A stretch of 64,000 bases of DNA from the NCBI RefSeq assembly GCF_900605015.1, contig NZ_LR027573.1, forward strand, positions 313,995 through 377,994, read 5' to 3'. Of this stretch, positions 36,192-44,356 are shown one piece after another. The notes beneath the pieces were generated by a model. That model searched no databases, was not told the DNA's origin, and saw nothing but the letters and a program-made list of their open reading frames with translations. Every line of letters begins with the position of its first letter. Positions within the stretch are counted from its first letter, which is position 1. The position numbers were made by a program, and so were the translations under genes. The stretch is from Olsenella sp. Marseille-P4559 (GTDB lineage: Bacteria > Actinomycetota > Coriobacteriia > Coriobacteriales > Atopobiaceae).

Positions 36192-36644
36192 CTACTTGGT
36201 GCCCTTACCCCTGCCCACAAAGGCAGAGACCACAGAGAGGAGCCAGGTTACCAGGGACACCACGATGATCGCAACCGCCTGCATGGCGGCTTCGTGGGCC
36301 TCAACGTTGCCAAGCTCGAGGTTCGAGCCAAGGACCTGGGCCAGTGACTCTACGCGTGCGGAGATGAACATCACGCCCGCGACCGCGACGAAGGCGGGAA
36401 CGGCAACGCGAAGGACGTCGGAGAGGACCGCCTTGGCGCCTCCTCGCGAGCCGCACCCTAGCGCGATGACCAGGACCTCGCAGGCGACTGCCAGGACGAG
36501 AAGCACGACGATGACGGGGCTGAGGTCGACATAGTACGCGCGGGTCGCGTTCATGACATAGAGCACGAACGTCACGATGCTCAGCAGGCAGACGCTGACG
36601 TAGAGCACACCCGCTGCCCCCAAAGACTTCTTCTCAGAACCCAT
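36192..36644 (-). CDS. Small four-TM membrane protein, partner of permuted GH3
   Basis: 150 aa with four hydrophobic helices: GAAGVLYVSVCLLSIVTFVL, LSPVIVVLLVLAVACEVLVI, VAVPAFVAVAGVMFISA and AIIVVSLVTWLLSVVSAFV. Both ends are short and charged. Its ATG overlaps the stop of the upstream GH3 gene by one base, so the two proteins are made together. It could anchor or pass signals for the surface GH3 enzyme, but no family is recognised. Confidence 0.7.
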   Translation of the reverse strand: MGSEKKSLGAAGVLYVSVCLLSIVTFVLYVMNATRAYYVDLSPVIVVLLVLAVACEVLVIALGCGSRGGAKAVLSDVLRVAVPAFVAVAGVMFISARVESLAQVLGSNLELGNVEAHEAAMQAVAIIVVSLVTWLLSVVSAFVGRGKGTK

Positions 36645-39600
36645 TAGTTCTCCTCCTTAGCTTCCTTCTCGTCACGCGCGCCCTTCACGGCGTCGCGCAC
36701 GTACAGCGCGCCGAACACGGCGGCAAGTCCATAGCCGGCGACCGTGGCTCCGTTGAGCGCGGCCTCCCACCAGGGCGTGACCCTCACGGTCTTGATGTTC
36801 TGGGCGGCACTCTGGGCAAACGCATAGAGCTGGTACTTCATGTTCTGGCGGGCGTACTCGACGAGCGTCGCATCCGAGACGATGAGGTCGTGGGTCATGT
36901 AAGGCCAGCTCTCCTGGACGTCTGCCAGGGTCTCGTCGGTCGAGAAGTCGGCCATCATCGTCACGCCACCGTAGATGCACATCTCGGGACGGAAGTAGCC
37001 AGGGTTGCTCACCATGTCGGTCGACATGAGACCGTTGAAGCCCCACTCACCGCGAAGGATGTTGCGCAGGAGGCCCCACGATCCGTTGACGGGCGTCGCG
37101 CCGACCCTACCGAAGGCGGTCATGATTCCAAGGGCGCCAGCATCCTCGAAGGAGGCGCGGAAGGCGCGCAGCTCGCCCTCGCGGGCCTTCTGCTCGGTGA
37201 AGTAGGGAGCAATGCCTCCGCGCCTCGACTCCTGGTCGTTGAAGGCAAAGTGCTTGGGGCCGATGATCACGCCGTACTCGAGCGCACCCTCAACCGTGCG
37301 GACGGACATGGCGCTCGAGAGCACCGGATCCTCTGAGTAGTACTCGAAGTTGCGTCCGTTGTAGGGGCAGCGGTGAATGTTGGCAGCGGCACCCCAAAGC
37401 AGGTAGTTGCCACTCCAGAGGCCATCGTTGCCCAGCAGCTCGCCCCAGCTCTTTGCGATGTCCTCGCTGAAGGTGCTTGCGATGGCCGTCTCGCTTGCCA
37501 TGGTATTGAGGACATAGGAGGCATTTGCGTCGTCGGTGTGGAGGCCGCGGCCAGAGATCGTAGTGTTGAAGCCATTGGGGCCGTCGTTCTGGTAGACGAC
37601 GGGATTCTGGATCTCGGGGATAAGGTCGGACTGGCTTCCGCCCTTGATGATCTTTGCGAACAGCGTGTCCACGGGGATCTCGTCCACGAGCCTGTCCCAC
37701 TGGGAGTCGTCGACGTTGTCATCTCCCGCGAGGTCGGCGAGAGTCAGGCCCGCCGAGGCGCCGTCGATGTCAGTGACCTCGCCGTTCTGGGTAATCTCGT
37801 ACTGCTCGCAGCAGAGGTTCTTGATCCACTCCTCTTGCTTGTCACCGTCGATTGTCAGGTCGTCGTAGGTGCGGGGGAAAGTGCCGTTCCAATCGCTTCT
37901 CGTGAGCTGGGTGGCGTAGTCCGGCTTGTAGTAGTTCACGTCGGCGCTCGCGAGCTGATTCGTAACCTCGGTGCCATTCTTCGACTTCGAGAGCGTCGAG
38001 TCATCGACGGTGCCCTCGGAGCCAATGGACTTGATGCTCACCATGGACGCGTCGCCCTCCGCGCCCTTGCCCTGGGCAGCCAGGACGTTGTTCACGGCTG
38101 CATGGGCGTTCTCGGCAATGAGGAAGCAGTAGTCTCCCCCATCGAGAATCCAGCCACCCTTGCCGCTCTTTGCGAAGACATCCCAGCTGGCCATGTCATA
38201 CAGGTCGGCGGTGATGGTGAGCTGCTGGTCGTCACCTGGCTTGAGCTCGTCGGTCTTCGCGATGCCAATGAGCTGGATCGCGGACTTCTCGACGCCCGCC
38301 TTCTTGTCGTAGTCGGTGTAGGGCACGGAGACGTAGAGCTGAACGACATGCTTGCCAGCTACGGAGCCGTTGTTGGTGACGGTAACCTTTGCGGTGACGG
38401 TCTTCTCGTCCATGTTCACCTGGACGTCGTCGAGCGTCTGCTGGAAGGTGGTGTAGGACAGGCCATAGCCGAAGGGATAGGCGACCTCCTTATCGTAGTC
38501 CCATGATGAGGCACCGTTGGAGGCTCCGGCAGAACCGGTCGCGTTGCCTCCGCCGACCACGGCATCGTAGTAGCGGGTCTCGTAGTACTTGTAGCCGGTG
38601 TAGATTCCCTCTGCCTCGATGAGGTAGTAGGCGGATGCCGTGCTGTTCTCGCCACCGAGGAAGCCGCCCGCGATGTCGGTGCCCATGGTGCCCATAAGCG
38701 AGCCTGGCCAGGTGATCATGGACGTGTCGGCGATTTTGATGGAACCGAAGTTCTGCGATGCGGGGGCCATGGCGGTGTCCACAGCGAAGGTGTCGGGGAG
38801 GCAGGCCGAGGGGCTCACGGTACCATCGAGGACGTCTGCCACGCCGAGCATGCCATACGCGCCGGGGAAGCCGATGTTGAGGATGGCGGTGATCTTGGAG
38901 GCGTCCTTGAGGTCGCCCAGCTCCATGGTTGAGCCGCTATTGACGAGCACAACCACCTTGTCGAAGTGCTCCTCGGCGAGCTGGATGAGGGCGCGCTCGT
39001 TGGTGCAGATTCCCAAGGGGTTCTTAGTTCCATAGGTCTCGGCGTCGATGCCTGCGGCACCGGGGTAGTAATCGCTGCCCTCAGAACCGGGACGGGAGAG
39101 CACCACGATCGCTGCGTCTCCGTACTCAGCGAAGCTGCTGGCAAAGTCCTCGCTTGCGCCACCCTCGCTAACGTAGGTGTCGAAGGACGGCTCGTTAGGC
39201 ACGTAGGGGGTCGCAAAACCAGCGGGGCGATACTTGTAGGAGACGGACTTCATCCAGGGCGTCGGGTTGGCGGCGGCGGTGTCCTCGACGGCGCCAAGGG
39301 TCTCGTAGATGCCGGTCATGGTGGGGTTGAGCTCAAAGCCCGCCTGTTCGAGTGCTGTCACCAGATCGACCGCGGCGTCAGTGGTAATTGTTGAGCCCAT
39401 CTTGCCGCCCAGGAAGGGGTACATGGAGCCCATCCCCAGGAGCGTCACCTTTGCACCCTTTGCAAGCGGCAGCGCCTGGCCCTCGTTCTTCATGAGGACG
39501 GTGCCCTCCTGGCCAACGCGGCGCCCCAGATCCTCGTGTGCCTTAATCAGGTCATCGGTCGTCGCGATGCTCGGAGTGAACTTGTCATCCGCCGTCTGCT

Positions 39601-39742
39601 CGGAGCTCGTCGTACCCAGAGCGGAGTCGATGGTCCCCCTCCAGGAGTCCACAACGCCGTGCAAGCCCGTCAGTCCAAGGCCGGCAGACAGTGCAAGGGC
39701 AACGGCACCACGGCGCGTGACCTGCTTCTGTTCAATCCCCAT
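36644..39742 (-). CDS. Surface-anchored GH3 beta-glycosidase with permuted domain order
   Basis: 1032 aa. A twin-arginine-like signal (QVTRRGAVALALSAGLGL) leads. The GH3 C-terminal sandwich comes first (GQEGTVLMKNEGQALPLAKG, SEGGASEDFASSFAEYGD). Then come YPFGYGLSYTTFQQTL and a fibronectin-III-like domain (TVTNNGSVAGKHVVQLYVS), and only then the TIM barrel (WGAAANIHRCPYNGRNFEYY, GPKHFAFNDQESRRG) with the nucleophile Asp in GLMSTDMVSNPGYF. A C-terminal TM helix (AALNGATVAGYGLAAVFGAL) and charged tail anchor it. Usual GH3 order is barrel first, so this is permuted. It would hydrolyse glycosides outside the cell. First gene of the leftward operon; RpiR may control it. Confidence 0.88.
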   Translation of the reverse strand: MGIEQKQVTRRGAVALALSAGLGLTGLHGVVDSWRGTIDSALGTTSSEQTADDKFTPSIATTDDLIKAHEDLGRRVGQEGTVLMKNEGQALPLAKGAKVTLLGMGSMYPFLGGKMGSTITTDAAVDLVTALEQAGFELNPTMTGIYETLGAVEDTAAANPTPWMKSVSYKYRPAGFATPYVPNEPSFDTYVSEGGASEDFASSFAEYGDAAIVVLSRPGSEGSDYYPGAAGIDAETYGTKNPLGICTNERALIQLAEEHFDKVVVLVNSGSTMELGDLKDASKITAILNIGFPGAYGMLGVADVLDGTVSPSACLPDTFAVDTAMAPASQNFGSIKIADTSMITWPGSLMGTMGTDIAGGFLGGENSTASAYYLIEAEGIYTGYKYYETRYYDAVVGGGNATGSAGASNGASSWDYDKEVAYPFGYGLSYTTFQQTLDDVQVNMDEKTVTAKVTVTNNGSVAGKHVVQLYVSVPYTDYDKKAGVEKSAIQLIGIAKTDELKPGDDQQLTITADLYDMASWDVFAKSGKGGWILDGGDYCFLIAENAHAAVNNVLAAQGKGAEGDASMVSIKSIGSEGTVDDSTLSKSKNGTEVTNQLASADVNYYKPDYATQLTRSDWNGTFPRTYDDLTIDGDKQEEWIKNLCCEQYEITQNGEVTDIDGASAGLTLADLAGDDNVDDSQWDRLVDEIPVDTLFAKIIKGGSQSDLIPEIQNPVVYQNDGPNGFNTTISGRGLHTDDANASYVLNTMASETAIASTFSEDIAKSWGELLGNDGLWSGNYLLWGAAANIHRCPYNGRNFEYYSEDPVLSSAMSVRTVEGALEYGVIIGPKHFAFNDQESRRGGIAPYFTEQKAREGELRAFRASFEDAGALGIMTAFGRVGATPVNGSWGLLRNILRGEWGFNGLMSTDMVSNPGYFRPEMCIYGGVTMMADFSTDETLADVQESWPYMTHDLIVSDATLVEYARQNMKYQLYAFAQSAAQNIKTVRVTPWWEAALNGATVAGYGLAAVFGALYVRDAVKGARDEKEAKEEN

Positions 39743-39875
39743 CTGATTGCTCCCTCCAAATGCGTGATTGCCGGCCGCAAACTCGTTCGCCGCTTACGCG
39801 GCCCTTCATGTGGCCAGTCTCTGCGGCACTCATGCCGTTTTCATAAAAAAGAATGCCATAGAAATCAAATTATAT

Positions 39876-39888
39876 GAAAATGATTTTC
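39876..39888. promoter_or_regulatory. Candidate RpiR operator
   Basis: The palindrome GAAAATGATTTTC lies about 135 bp upstream of the permuted GH3 gene, in the 318-bp AT-rich gap 39743-40060. An RpiR regulator is encoded immediately to the right in the same direction. The AT-rich palindrome with a central T/A-type spacer fits the family's sites; direct evidence is lacking. Confidence 0.45.
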
Positions 39889-40060
39889 CGCCAATGGTAC
39901 TGTGGACCCTGCGAGCGCGATATAGAAGGGATTGGCGTTATCCCCATTGCACAGAAGCGGGCGATACTCCCCTCGGGGAAGCATCGCCCGATGAAACAGC
40001 GGATGCCCGGTAAGGCCGGCGCTTCTCGCTAGCCTTCCTGCTTGCCCGCCTTCCTTCTCG

Positions 40061-40930
40061 CTAGCCATTCTTCTCGCTAGCGATGGTACGGTTAAAGAGC
40101 TGGAGGTTGTACTCGTTTGCGTCACGCGAGCTGTGGAAGAGCAGCAGGAGGATCGACTCGAGCACGTAGTTGATCGAGTTGTGAGAAAAGTCAAAGTCGT
40201 TTACGAGCAGATAGTCTCGGGAGGCAACCTTGAGGAAGACGTCCGCGCGCTCGACAAGCGGTGAGCCCTCGTTGCGCGTGACCACGATGGTGGAGACGCC
40301 GCGGTCGATGGCATTGTTCATTATCTTACGCAGGCGGTCCGACCGACCGGAGTTCGAGATCACGACCAGGCAGTCCTCCGGCTGCATGAGCGAGGCGGTA
40401 ATCATGGCACCGTCGCTCGTAGAGGGGGAAATGGCGTTGACGCCTGCCTGGGAAAACTTGATGGCTGCGCTCTGCGCCATAGGAAGCGAGCTGCCCACGC
40501 CCACGAACATCGCGATGCGCGCAGACGAGAGCATGCCCACCGCCTTGGTGACGCTTTCCTCGCTGAGGGCGGCGAACGTGCTTCTCAGCTCCTCGATCTT
40601 TGTTTCGAGCACATAGTCGAGCGAGCCACGGATATCGGAGAGGCCTATGCCGCGCGAGTCATCGAACGAGCGCTCCTTGCTCGCGGTCTCCTCGCGCGCG
40701 AGGGCATAGCGCATGTCCGCAAAGCTTGCGTAGCCCAACGAGCGGACGAAACGCGAAACGGTAGTGTTAGAGATGCCCGAGAGGCGGGCTATCTCGACCG
40801 CCGAGAGCGACGAGACGGTCCCCTTGTGGTTGAGAATGAAATCCGCGACGGCCTTCTCGGCATCCGAAAGGTCCTCGTAGCGCTGCAGAATTGCGTCGAT
40901 GACCCCTCCGCGGGTCTCGTTTCCTGTCAT
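40061..40930 (-). CDS. RpiR-family transcriptional regulator (HTH + SIS)
   Basis: 289 aa. N-terminal HTH: YEDLSDAEKAVADFIL, then EIARLSGISNTTVSRFVRSLG. The C-terminal SIS sugar-phosphate-binding domain reads RIAMFVGVGSSLPMAQSAA, LVVISNSGRSDRLRKIM and VSTIVVTRNEGSPLVERAD. It likely senses a phosphorylated sugar and represses or activates the GH3/GH78/GH2 operon downstream. Confidence 0.93.
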   Translation of the reverse strand: MTGNETRGGVIDAILQRYEDLSDAEKAVADFILNHKGTVSSLSAVEIARLSGISNTTVSRFVRSLGYASFADMRYALAREETASKERSFDDSRGIGLSDIRGSLDYVLETKIEELRSTFAALSEESVTKAVGMLSSARIAMFVGVGSSLPMAQSAAIKFSQAGVNAISPSTSDGAMITASLMQPEDCLVVISNSGRSDRLRKIMNNAIDRGVSTIVVTRNEGSPLVERADVFLKVASRDYLLVNDFDFSHNSINYVLESILLLLFHSSRDANEYNLQLFNRTIASEKNG

Positions 40931-41083
40931 GGCTTCCCCTCTCTGGATAGGACTCTAGGGTAGCACCCAAAGAACTCCAGGACTCCAGGAGAGACATCGC
41001 CGGCGCGAACCTAGGGCACCGTCGGCGGAAGCGAGCTCCTTGCGCTATTCTGAGTGCGCACATGCGTTAACGAGGGGAACCAC

Positions 41084-41719
41084 ATGGACAAAGATCGCAT
41101 GGAGGCGTTCAGCGATGGCGTGATTGCCATCATCATTACAATCATGGTTCTTGGGATTTCTGCGCCGGAGGGCAATTCGCTCGCCGACCTTCTCAGCCTT
41201 GTCCCTGCCATCTGCGCCTATGCGGTGAGCTTCGTTGGCGTGGGAACATACTGGAACAACCACCATCACCTGCTCAAGCTCGTCTGTCGCGTGAACGGCC
41301 GCATGCTCTGGGCCAACCTCGCTTTCTTGTTTATGCTCTCGTTCTTCCCTCTCGCAACCGACTGGATGCAGAAGACTGGATTCTCGGCACTGCCCACCAC
41401 CTGCTATATGTTGCTCAACATACTTGTTTCGCTTACGTATATGAATCTGGAGCGCATCATTCGTCACCAGTTGAGTGGGAGCACTCCGGCTGCGGCAGCC
41501 ACCGAAAGCGAGATGGCAAAGCGTGCCGCCATGGAAAAGCGCTCGCTCTTGAAGGAGCGGCTAACCTTGGCATTTGAGACGGTAGCGCTGGTGCTGACGC
41601 TGCTTTTACCCAGCTCACACTATGCCGTTGTGCTGCTTGCCCTGGCCTTCCTCCTGTGGATTGTGCCCGACCTACGCATCGTACGGCTGCTCGATTTCCT
41701 CTCCGAAGAGGATGGGTAG
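41084..41719 (+). CDS. TMEM175-family potassium channel-like protein (DUF1211)
   Basis: 211 aa, six TM helices. The family hallmark, RMEAFSDGVIAIIITIMVL, opens the protein (FSDG forms the pore in homologues). YWNNHHHLLKLV and LFLFMLSFFPL-type segments follow, then a charged loop and IVPDLRIVRLLDFL at the end. Start ATG 41084 follows GAGGGGAACCAC. It is monocistronic, and the role is probably ion conduction across the membrane. Confidence 0.88.
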   Translation: MDKDRMEAFSDGVIAIIITIMVLGISAPEGNSLADLLSLVPAICAYAVSFVGVGTYWNNHHHLLKLVCRVNGRMLWANLAFLFMLSFFPLATDWMQKTGFSALPTTCYMLLNILVSLTYMNLERIIRHQLSGSTPAAAATESEMAKRAAMEKRSLLKERLTLAFETVALVLTLLLPSSHYAVVLLALAFLLWIVPDLRIVRLLDFLSEEDG

Positions 41720-41730
41720 ACTTCCGCAGC

Positions 41731-41981
41731 TGCACAAAAACGCCCTATCGCGGGGGATTCGGCACCTCGTTGCACAAAAACGCGCTAACGCGGGACACTA
41801 AAAGCCAGCCAATATCAAATTTACAACTACATATACAGTTTCTATAATATTTTACCTATTATTTCCATTATTATGTATCAAGAAGTTCAAACACTGATAT
41901 CGGTCTCCCAAATGCCCCCGCGATAGCCCGTTTTTGTGCACCGTACCCGAGATTTCCCAGCGATAGGACGTTTTTGTGCAG
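41731..41981. repeat. Double inverted TGCACAAAAACG array around an AT-rich core (family D)
   Basis: Four 12-mers, TGCACAAAAACG, each followed by a variant of SCTATCGCGGG. Two direct copies on the plus strand (41731 and 41771) and two inverted (ending 41941 and 41981), each pair exactly 40 bp apart. Between them, 41800-41910 is strikingly AT-rich against the GC-rich background, with TATAAT-like boxes. It fills the 309-bp gap 41720-42028 between two convergent genes. No ORF is present. Confidence 0.85.
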
Positions 41982-42028
41982 GAAGTGCTTGGCGCACCAC
42001 CGCCGGCCACGCGAGCGACCTTGATTCG

Positions 42029-42406
42029 CTACTCGTTCATGCCAGGATGACGTCGCAGGCGCTTGACTGCGGCGCGTCGGCCCTTCTCATCCAGCCGCCG
42101 ACGCACGGACGCCCGCGTGGGCTTGGTCGCATGCCGCTTCTTTGGCCGGCGTGAGCGTCGGGCCAGTTCGGCATGAATTTTCTCGAGGCAGCGCTCACGA
42201 TTCCGCAGCTGACTACGCGACTCCCTGCTCACCACGGTAATGTCCGTAGGCACATGGCGCATGCGAACGGCGGAGTCTGTCGTGTTGACGCCCTGTCCGC
42301 CCGGACCCGTAGCGCGAAATGCCTCCGCCTCGCACTGGCGCGCAAGTTCCGCCGATGAAAGGTTCGCATAGTGGGCATAGTCACGATATGTTAGTTTCTT
42401 CTCCAT
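42029..42406 (-). CDS. Release-factor-like GGQ protein (ribosome rescue, ArfB/PrfH-like)
   Basis: About 125 aa with only the peptidyl-tRNA hydrolysis domain: the GGQ loop is in ATGPGGQGVNTTDSAVRMRH and a basic C-terminal tail follows (RRSRRPKKRHATKPTRASVR). It lacks codon-recognition domains, so it probably frees stalled ribosomes, like ArfB. ATG 42406 reads MEKKLTYRDYA; an upstream TTG is possible. It faces the array and the TMEM175 gene. Confidence 0.85.
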   Translation of the reverse strand: MEKKLTYRDYAHYANLSSAELARQCEAEAFRATGPGGQGVNTTDSAVRMRHVPTDITVVSRESRSQLRNRERCLEKIHAELARRSRRPKKRHATKPTRASVRRRLDEKGRRAAVKRLRRHPGMNE

Positions 42407-42654
42407 GGGCAAACCTTACGCCAAGGCGGGAATCGCGTCGAGAGGATGTCGCAGTACCTGGGCGCATCAATCGTGCTCGAGATTTTCAGATAACTTAAGT
42501 CATATGCCCCTGTCGTGTTCACCCTAGGAAGCCGCAGAGGATGCCCCCGCTGTTGGATAGAATCCAGACAACCGCAGGCTATCCCATCAGACAAAGAACG
42601 TGCCACAGCCGGTTCACACCTTGGCGCGACGCGGTGACGCGATTGGGGGATACC

Positions 42655-43226
42655 ATGTCCAAGTCCAACAGCAGCACTACCGCTGACGCAATCACAAGGC
42701 GGTCGTTCGTCCTTGGTGGCGCGCTTGGAGCCCTCACGCTTGCAGGCTGCTCCAACAGCAAGTCTTCGGAATCGGCCAAGGGCGCGGAAGGCGCTGCAAC
42801 GGCGGGTGCGTCGACTGACACTCTCGGCACTAACCCCACAGATCTCTCATCCGTCACGATAGACCCCGCCGCTTGGTGCAGGCCGTCTACTACGCCACGA
42901 AGGCCTACGTCACCAGCTGGTCGAACGCCCTCTGGCGCGAGCTCAAGGGCACCGGCGTCACCGTGACCGCCCTCATACCCGGCGCCATGCAGACGGGCTT
43001 CGCCAACGCGGGCGGGCTTGCCGACACCAGGCTGTTCGCAAACGCGGTCGACCCCATGCAGGTGGCACGAGACGGCTACGAGGGAATGCTCAAGGGCGAA
43101 CTCAACGTGACGAGCGGCCTGCCCGGCTGACAGCGTCCCATGATGGCACTGGCACCGCTCTTCCCCAAGAAGACCATGCTGGACTTTGTGTATGACCAGC
43201 AGGTCGCCGGCAGCGCCAACAAGTAA
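42655..43226 (+). pseudogene. Chimeric remnant: Tat-lipoprotein N-terminus joined to SDR C-terminus
   Basis: ATG 42655 begins a secreted lipoprotein with a twin-arginine and lipobox signal (RRSFVLGGALGALTLAGC). After about 70 residues, near 42870, the coding sense jumps frame into the C-terminal half of a short-chain dehydrogenase: VYYATKAYVTSWSNALWREL (Tyr-x-x-x-Lys active site), then LIPGAMQTGFANAGGL. A TGA at 43128-43130 sits where SDR homologues read Trp; the frame continues RPMMALAPLFPKKTMLDFVY to TAA at 43224-43226. I read it as a deletion fusion of two genes, followed by a nonsense mutation. Confidence 0.75.
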
Positions 43227-43253
43227 ACTGCTAGGCAGACGGAGGTGACCACC

Positions 43254-44243
43254 ATGAAGCGATACATCCTTGACCGCGAGTACTCGCGCATGCTGGCGGC
43301 GTTCGGTGTGAGCGCCGAGGAGGCCCTGCGCCGCGCGGGAGCTCCCGAGGACACCTTCGTGCGGGAGACGCCCACCATGACCGCCGAAGACTACTTCGCG
43401 TTCATGGAAGCCGTGGGCCAGCTGGCAGCCGGCGAGGACGCCGCTGTGCGCATGGCCAGCGCACAGGGCATCGAGCAGTTCAGCCCGCCTATCTTCGCCT
43501 CGTATTGCGCACGTGACGGCCGCGCCTGCATCGAGCGCCTCATGCGCTACAAGCGCCTCATTGGCCCCATGGAGTTCATCGTGGACGAGAAGGGCGGCCT
43601 CCTCTCCGTCGAGATGACCTGCGGCGATGCGGACCTCACCATGCCCGGCTTCCTCGTGCAGGTGGAGTTTTCCTTCCTGGTGAACCTCCTGCACACGGCA
43701 ACGCGCCAGCACATAGGCGCCGCCGAGGCCCAGATGCAGGAGCCGCCTGAGGGCACGTCCTTCTCGGCATTCCTTGGGTGCGAGCCGCAGAAGGGCCCGC
43801 GCAACGTGCTGGCGTTTGTCTCGACGGACATGGACGTCCCCTTCGTAAGCCACAACGATGCCATGTGGAGCTACTTCGAGCCCGAGCTGGGCCGGCGCCT
43901 GGCGGAGCTCGAGGTGGACGAGTCCCTCTCCGCCCGCGTCCGCAGCGCCCTGGTAGAGATGCTGCCCGCCGGCGAGTGCGGGGCGGACGACGTAGCGCGC
44001 AGGCTTGGCATGAGCCGTCGCACCATGCAGCGCAAGCTGGGCGAGGAAGGCACCACGTTCCAGAGGCAGTTCAACCACACGCGCGAGCTCTTGGCCAAGC
44101 ACTACCTCACAACCACGTCCATGGGCACCGACCAGATTGCCTACCTGCTGGGATACCTTGAACTCAACAGCTTTTTGCGCGCATTCAACTCGTGGTGCGG
44201 CATGAGCCCCAGCGAATGGCGCAAGCGCAACACAACTGACTAG
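43254..44243 (+). CDS. AraC-family transcriptional regulator
   Basis: About 330 aa. Start ATG 43254 (MKRYIL) follows CGGAGGTGACCACC. The N-terminal two-thirds is an arabinose-binding-like effector domain (TAEDYFAFMEAVGQLA, EQFSPPIFASYCAR). The C-terminal HTH pair reads DDVARRLGMSRRTMQRKLGE and QIAYLLGYLELNSFLRAFNS. Such regulators usually sit beside the dehydrogenase they control, which here is the broken SDR upstream; it may now be orphaned. Confidence 0.9.
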   Translation: MKRYILDREYSRMLAAFGVSAEEALRRAGAPEDTFVRETPTMTAEDYFAFMEAVGQLAAGEDAAVRMASAQGIEQFSPPIFASYCARDGRACIERLMRYKRLIGPMEFIVDEKGGLLSVEMTCGDADLTMPGFLVQVEFSFLVNLLHTATRQHIGAAEAQMQEPPEGTSFSAFLGCEPQKGPRNVLAFVSTDMDVPFVSHNDAMWSYFEPELGRRLAELEVDESLSARVRSALVEMLPAGECGADDVARRLGMSRRTMQRKLGEEGTTFQRQFNHTRELLAKHYLTTTSMGTDQIAYLLGYLELNSFLRAFNSWCGMSPSEWRKRNTTD

Positions 44244-44278
44244 CAAGGAGACAAGGAAAGCGGCCACATAGCTAGAGA

Positions 44279-44314
44279 GTAGGCCTGGGACGCTTGTTCG
44301 GCATCCCAGGCCTT
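44279..44314. terminator. Bidirectional intrinsic terminator
   Basis: A strong stem: AGGCCTGGGA and TCCCAGGCCT, with a loop around TTGTTCG. It lies between the end of the AraC gene (plus) and the GH3 pseudogene end (minus), and T-rich sequence follows on the plus strand. Confidence 0.8.
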
Positions 44315-44356
44315 ACTTGACTTAGAGCGTTACCAAGACGGCACTCGGCGCCGGCG

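Noticed and set aside
41731-41981. Coding sequence in the AT-rich core
   Set aside because: No frame of useful length exists on either strand.
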